Shown here: in pieces, positions 58,601-64,000 of the stretch
Numbering within the stretch: position 1 is the stretch's first letter
Layout of the letters: each line of letters opens with the position of its first letter
Assembly (NCBI GenBank): GCA_015499995.1
Contig: JADNRV010000162.1
Coordinates: 1-64,000 of the forward strand
DNA length: 64,000 nucleotides
DNA from: Flammula alnicola
Taxonomy: Eukaryota; Basidiomycota; Agaricomycetes; Agaricales; Strophariaceae
Direction of reading: 5' to 3'
Made by a program: the position numbers and the translations under genes
Notes under the pieces: generated by a model
Told to the model about the DNA's origin: nothing
Seen by the model: the letters and a program-made list of their open reading frames with translations, nothing else
Database searches by the model: none

Positions 58601-61105
58601 GAGTAACCCGCCACCAACTCTCCCGCTTGTGGTCGCAGGTACTTGGGCAAATGACCTTTCTGCGCCGCGTCCAGGAGACTTCCAATAGATTTTTGATCTG
58701 GAACATGGTCGATCTCGGAGTTCGAGGAAATGCTTGACAACAAAGAATGCCAGACGACCAAAGCCTTGGGTTCGTTTTTGCGATGTAGGAGGTAAGAGAG
58801 GAGCAACGAAGGCGAAAGATCGAGCAGGCGGAACGCGTGTTGAGATAGCAATATGTCCAGGCGCTGCGGTCACAAAAAATCGGAGTAAGCAACAAAATCG
58901 TGAATAGTGTGAATAGGGAACGAATACCCACGTTCGAAAAGACATCAGCAAAGAACAAGCCTTCCATAAACTGGTCGAGGATGCTAGCCAGCAGGGCAAA
59001 GCTGACATTCCTTTCTCCATCACCGTCTTCTCCTACTTGTTCTGTTTGCTTAGAACCTTCTCGCACCTCTCGACATCGCCTTCCAAGACCTCCTTCACCA
59101 AACTCTCTGCTCGTTCCTTCAACAAGGTACCCTCCTTGAACCGGTCATAGAAGACCTTCAACACCGCCGAAACCAAAATGCTCATTGTCTTCCTTTCGTA
59201 GTCGACGCCTTGACAGCTCGCACAAGCGCATCCCGCGCAGAATTAAAAAGCGACTGGTCGACAACGAAGAGACTTTCAAGTGTCTGGGCCAGCAATCGCG
59301 CAGCAGCCCTCTCCTCGACTTTCAACTTCTTGCTCATCAGCTCTTCCCATACGCGCAAAAATTGCTCTTGCACCAGTGCCTCGGAGGCGGTTTCGATCGA
59401 GGTTGAGCCTTCCAACTTTGGCCCTCCTTGAGCTGAGCGACCCCCATCAGCCCGCATGCGTTTGATGAGGAAAACAGTCCATTCGAGCAAGGATGAAAGA
59501 TATGCGGCTGATGCCGCTATGCGATGTAGTGATGAGGGCGCGGTCGTCGATGGCTTCCCAGAAGGATGTGAAGAATTGCGAGAGAGGTGAAGATGATGTG
59601 TCTAATGCCGAGGAAGCTATGATCTAGGCGTATTCCAAGATGAGTAAAACTGGAGGACAAGACTTCGCTAATAGGACTTACAGAAGATGGAACCATAGAA
59701 ACGATATGACAACCATCGGATAGCCCTGCAAAGGGGATCCTGAGCATGCCGATTGCAAGAATTGCAAGAACTCTTGATACGATTTGGATGGTCGCTTCTC
59801 CGTAGAGGACGAAGCAGAGACATTTCCAGGCGTATTTGTGATGGTCGAAGTCAGAACTCCGTTCCTTCATCTTCTTCCGTATCCTTCTTGTTTGCGTCCA
59901 ACGGCCAACACTGAGGGGATTCTGAAACAGCCAGTCAATTTATGAGGTCACTATAATCAAACAGGAACTTACGTTTGAGGAACATGAGAAGAGGCTGCCA
60001 CATGACTCCTTGCACTGTTGAATCCGTTTCTATCCAAGCCGATCGCAGAATAGCAGCGCCAATCGTCGGTATCACAGCCTCTAATTGGGCTGAAAAGCAA
60101 CGTTAGGTCGAGTCATACGCACATTTGAGTGATAAACTTACTTTTCTGCGTATTAAGCAGCGTCTGCACAAGACTCCATCCTGATTTACGAACATCCGTT
60201 GTGCAAATCCGAAACTTTCTACCTCCACCATGGGCGAGATTCTGCAGAGTGAAAAATTGTCCATAGAGTTGGATTCGAGTAAAACTCTCGGAGGTCTTCC
60301 GGTAAATCTGTCGTAGATCCTGGACGCTGTCTGAGTCGAGATAAACGTGGAAACATGGATAACCTACCGAGAATCCAGCGAATGGCACCCAACGCGCCAA
60401 GACGCAACCTAGCCTGTCGATCTTGCTCGCTTGCTTCTCATTCATCCATTTTCGAACGCGGTGTCACATCTCCATCATCTTTCCGGGGCGTAGAATTTGC
60501 TGATGTCCTCCCAAATCCTCTTTTGTGGGTTGCCATAGGTGTAGGTTGGGAAGGGGGTAGAGGATTGAGATATGCATAGACACCACTGGGATCCAGGACG
60601 ACTCTCTGGACGAATGCATTTAGGGATGAACGGAGACTTTCGCTGAGTAAGCGATTGCTGGTTGACGATGGTCCTTGGCTTGGATCTGTTAGGATGATTT
60701 CCTTCCAGGCCTTCGACACGGTTATCGACGCTAGGCGATCTACGTCGTGTGTTGCAAGGCACCATGTGCCCAGAATGCTCTGCAATTGAGACTCGGACAC
60801 AGTCTCTCGGAGGTAAAAGACGATTTGGTCTCGCACAGGAGGGATTTGGAGAAGAGTAGAATGCAAGGACGTGGCCAAGAGTCCAACACGACGCGAAGAA
60901 TTGACCAACAGGGCCGAAACATGGTGAAGCTTGGCGAAATTCAGGGACGTCAGGCTTCATAATCTATACCACAGAGACTCACCCACACTGGTAACATCTC
61001 CACTAGAGTGTAAACCAACGAGCTATCTCGGCCTTCCTTCAAACATTGATTGACCCAGGCCGACTGTAATTCCTCCAAAGCCCTCGTTTTGACTCGAGCT
61101 TTTTT
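55650..61105 (-). pseudogene. LTN1: Listerin (LTN1) E3 ligase, truncated and broken
   Basis: Minus strand, many exons. The N-terminal part reads RALEELQSAWVNQCLKEG and VYTLVEMLPVW, then LHHVSALLVNSSRRVGLLAT and RQARLRLGALGAIRWILG. HEAT-repeat-rich middle exons follow between 60.1 and 57.2 kb. The C-terminal part reads QKMAYQLLKAAAQKRTEY, SLFGYLLGWMLVFDLF, KLDIWVVDQFYAH, VYEPGIPHAIPVLAAHVYY, LIHAWVLDCKDRQLANAVTT and LIRAELEHV. It then stops before the RING domain. Listerin ubiquitinates stalled nascent chains on 60S ribosomes, so loss of the RING would abolish ligase activity. Lesions: an in-frame TGA at 60438-60440 and a one-base gap near 59183. The first ~50 residues are also missing at ~61105. 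Confidence 0.85.
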
Positions 61106-61745
61106 GCTGATATTCCTCTTCCGAGACAGGCACGTAGCGCCCGTCCGTCAAGTTTGCCGTGACGTCGTTGAGCTCGTAGCCAAGATACTTGAGCTCAGAT
61201 TTGTGTTTGAGTCCAACGAAGGCGCGGAAGTATCGGAGCCCTTATGAGCCCAAGCTGTGGCACATGGTAAACCTGCTGTAAAACCGTTAGCCAGTCCGAT
61301 TAATAGTGAATCAGGTTGTATACCTACCATCTTCGTCGGCTTTTTTCATACTTACTGTCCTCGTGCGGCTCTCTGTGGCTTTCATGGTATTTCCTGAAGC
61401 ACAATAGGTCAGCGTTGGATTTAAAGCAAATGATAGACAAAAAATGATAAGCTCAAGATTGTTGACACCCAGCAATGATATACTTACAGCGGCACTGACG
61501 GGGTCCAGTGCATTGAACGAGACATGGAAAGTGTTTTGGGAAAAGTTGCTCTCCATGATGATGCACACAAGCGCGACACTAGAAATGTAATTGTCGTTAG
61601 CACACATTCCACAAATCACATCGAGAAAGAAGAAGAAACGCTCACGTTGAGTCATAGGATGGAAGCAGTGGGGCAGACGTGTAGTTGGGTGGGATCGTGA
61701 AGCATCCAGAAAGAAAGATAGGTGAATCTTGGGCTATATGTTAAT
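61106..61745 (-). pseudogene. Fragment of an unidentified gene (extracellular-domain-like)
   Basis: Exon-like pieces on the minus strand: SPIFLSGCFTIPPNYTSAPL (61665-61725), then VALVCIIMESNFSQNTFHVS and FNALDPVSAA (ending near 61490). These are followed by intron ~61487-61395 and NTMKATESRTRTVSMKKADEDG, then intron ~61320-61275 and GLPCATAWAHKG. A different-frame segment (DVTANLTDGRYVPVSEEEY) lies at its 3' end, just before the listerin sequence begins. N-glycosylation sites and a short hydrophobic stretch suggest a secreted or membrane protein. I do not recognise it. Confidence 0.4.
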
Positions 61746-61965
61746 CGTAAGCTTGATTTTATCATTCTGGATGCATACATTGACAGTTTCGTGGATCAGA
61801 TAGAAGATTGACCCATCCAACCGCTCAGCTGCAGTCCAAACACGGTGTTTTTAGAACTTTAAAGCGCCGCTCCCGGCCACTTGCCACTTCAAACTGGCAG
61901 CTACGTTGAACGTCACGCCTCGGAAACAATGAACAAGGGGTTTACCTCCGGTGTCTGGCCGAGCG

Positions 61966-63725
61966 ATGGTAGATGTGTTTCCCCATTTTTTGTTGACTTT
62001 CTCAGACAAAAGCCATCCACAGCCTCAAATTACCCCATTGCATGGCTTGAACGATGAAGAACTAGCATCGACGACCAAATTACCTCGAGACCAGGCGCCT
62101 ACGCCTTCCTCCGACGACGATGTGCAGGCTGCGGAGGCCCATAATGCCTCGGCGGTAGTTGATGAGGATTCTAAGTGCTCCGAAGAAACGCCGGAGCCTG
62201 AGGCAGAAGCTATTCACGAGGTAAGCTTTCATCCGACCTCTTCAATTCTTTCATCTCAACGTATTATAGTCCGAACTGGACGTTACAGAAGCCTAGGCAG
62301 CTTCTGCTGCTGAAGAACCAATCGAGCAAGCAGGCGAAATTGTTTCTCCAGGTGCTCTGATTTCGGCCTATAAGTTGAAGTTGGAGCCTTTTCTGCTTGA
62401 CTCTGCCAGGAGGACGTCGAGGTCCCCAGCTCTCCCGCAATGCACACAATCTTCTCCTGGCCCCCTCGACGACCGCAACCAAAACGACTGCAGCGTATGA
62501 GCGCTGCCATAAAGTGAGTTCCATATTCACAGATCGATTGAGCTCGCGCCCGGGCTCTCGATTTGTTTTCTGTCAATCGACACAATGGCTTACCCATACC
62601 ACATCCTCTTAGCCCCACACACAGGCACAGTGAGGGCAAGGCAGAGTGCAAACACTAGCCACCGAAGCGCAAGGAGCGAATGCTGCATGCACCGCTGCAC
62701 TTGCCAGGCGCTGCGGTCTTTTCCTGCGAACAAGCCATTGGACGAGGAATGGGAGCAGGAGGAATGAAAATCTGGTATTTGTTTCGATATTGAAGTCGAC
62801 GATGGCGATCGCGGTATGTTTTTTCTCTCTTCGTTTTCCTCAAGAAACGATGCCTAATCCAACTATCTAATTTCTCTTTCGCAGATGGCCCAGCAGCACC
62901 ATGATCAACAGGATCTCCAAACGTGCGCTCGTCGTACCTCCTTACACTGACCTCGACTCCGCTAGTACCTCAACCACAACCACAACTACAAGAAACAGAG
63001 CCAGCGCCAGCACCATCGGCAGCGCCAGCACCGTCGGCGACGCCAGCACCAGCAGCAAGCACCGCGACATCATCTTCGCCATCGTCGCCCCTAATCTCAT
63101 TCGCCAGGCTCTAACCCAGCCTCTCGGTATGTATTCGTTTACTTAGGTGCTATTCTTACGGTTCTGACATCTGGAAACTCGTATTTAAGCCGTCGACTTC
63201 AGGAAGCTCTCCTTCGAGGACGCATGCAATTCGCCCCCAAAACGCACCTCTTCGCTGAATCGGCATCGCTTTCATCTCAGCGTATTATAGTCCGATCTGG
63301 ACGTTACAGAAGCCGAGGCGGCTTCTGCTGCTGAAGAACCAATCGAGAAAGCAGGCGAAATTGCTTCTCCAGGTGCGGGGTGCTTGCTGTCGAAGATCCA
63401 GCGAAGCCAGCGAGTTTGGAGCGACAAGACAGTCAACCTCCTGCTCCGACTTTACATTTGTCAGAATCTCCATCAATTACCGAAACAGAGTCTTTACACG
63501 CTGTTACAGGTCAGTGACATATTATATTCATGCTTTGGATGTCGTCGTTAGCCACTGCAAATATGTAGAAGAAGCTCCATCCGACGGAACGACGGCTGAG
63601 ACGACAGACGCAGCTGCCGAAGCCGATCTGACTTCGAACAACGAAAGTACCGACAGGAACGTTGACTTGTTAGGTGTCTTTTACTTTCTTCCCAAAAAAG
63701 AAGTCCAAGCGAAGAGACTTTAAAA
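61966..63725 (+). pseudogene. Acidic low-complexity protein locus with duplicated exon
   Basis: A first exon (61966-62220) encodes an E/D/A/S-rich sequence with a later exon starting at 62270 (SELDVTEA) that hits a TAG where the second copy at ~63290 has GAG (TEAEAASAAEEPIEKAGEIA). The downstream exon-like pieces (AVEDPAKPASLERQDSQPPA, EEAPSDGTTAETTDAAAEAD) are also acidic and disordered. I cannot assign a function. The duplicated exon, nonsense codon and a frame change near 63375 suggest a decaying locus. Confidence 0.4.
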
Positions 63726-63754
63726 ACCTTGAACAGTACCGGTTTGATGAGCAT

Positions 63755-64000
63755 TCAGCAATTTTTTAACTGTACAAGCTGTTTATAACGCTTTGCTATA
63801 GCACTGTTCTTGGTCATAACCATAGGGATTCCACACTTCAGATAGGAGAAGTGCTGTTCAAACCGTTTCCCCTCATACTCCGCTCTAGCAGCTTGCGCAC
63901 ATTTCGCCTCATCTTCTGATTTTGCACGACGAAGAGCATCAATAATCGCCGTTACTGGCAGTCGACGGCCATTTTGGGACCATTTGGTCCAAAACTGGCC
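63755..64000 (-). CDS. C-terminus of an unidentified protein, cut by the window edge
   Basis: An open minus-strand frame of 82 codons runs from the right edge to TGA at 63757-63755. It encodes a charged helical segment (QFWTKWSQNGRRLPV, AIIDALRRAKSEDEAKCAQA, YLKCGIPMVMTKNSAIA). Composition is protein-like and the whole span is open, but I do not recognise the family. Confidence 0.4.
   Translation of the reverse strand, partial: GQFWTKWSQNGRRLPVTAIIDALRRAKSEDEAKCAQAARAEYEGKRFEQHFSYLKCGIPMVMTKNSAIAKRYKQLVQLKNC

Noticed and set aside
1..64000. tRNA or rRNA genes
   Set aside because: I saw no A/B-box pairs with a cloverleaf, nor rRNA-like sequence. A covariance-model scan would be needed to exclude a tRNA.

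Overview
The window looks like an accessory, transposon-dense part of an Agaricomycete (mushroom-type basidiomycete) genome. The evidence is dense short introns (mostly 47-66 bp), the gene types (REV1, listerin, BRR2, a PL14 lyase, L-rhamnose mutarotase) and the mix of mobile elements (CACTA, Plavaka, Gypsy, hAT-type MITE, gag-only LTR element). Everything here was read by eye. Exon boundaries were chosen so that phases close and conserved motifs are continuous.

1-20.2 kb is mostly host sequence. It holds the 3' end of an unidentified large gene with three one-base gaps (1-2222), an intact multi-exon membrane protein (3214-5454), an intact REV1 translesion polymerase (5871-9793), a small SAM methyltransferase with a natural poly-His start (10278-11154), a secreted PL14-type lyase (11838-13051), an MFS drug:H+ antiporter (16251-18378) and an L-rhamnose mutarotase (19387-19907). 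Between them lie a truncated NDUFA9-like fragment and a 5'-truncated flavin oxidoreductase.

20.2-27.2 kb is a cluster of non-autonomous elements: a hAT-type MITE with a perfect 8-bp target duplication, a 1.56-kb element with identical LTRs that encodes only GAG, degenerate ~200-bp tandem repeats, and a ~3.7-kb element with long inverted repeats, hairpin-capped arms and a GC-rich core.

27.2-50.2 kb is bounded by two ~1.4-kb LTRs of a minus-strand Gypsy-type element (PBS, GAG, protease, RT/RNase H, integrase, PPT). A complete 7.7-kb CACTA transposon sits inside its RT gene, flanked by an exact TTA duplication; it carries its own transposase and a divergent second gene. Between integrase and the 3' LTR lie two intact, intron-containing genes on the opposite strand (581 and 355 aa). 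One encodes a Zn2Cys6-like cysteine cluster. A C-rich plus hairpin box is repeated upstream of each. This is the most unusual feature of the window.

50.2-64 kb is a graveyard. A Plavaka transposase 3' end is split by an inverted LTR copy. It is followed by a same-strand series of truncated host-gene fragments that keep introns (BRR2, a Pro/Ser-rich piece, most of listerin, an unknown extracellular-domain piece), then a broken acidic-protein locus with a duplicated exon and a partial unidentified minus-strand ORF at the right edge.
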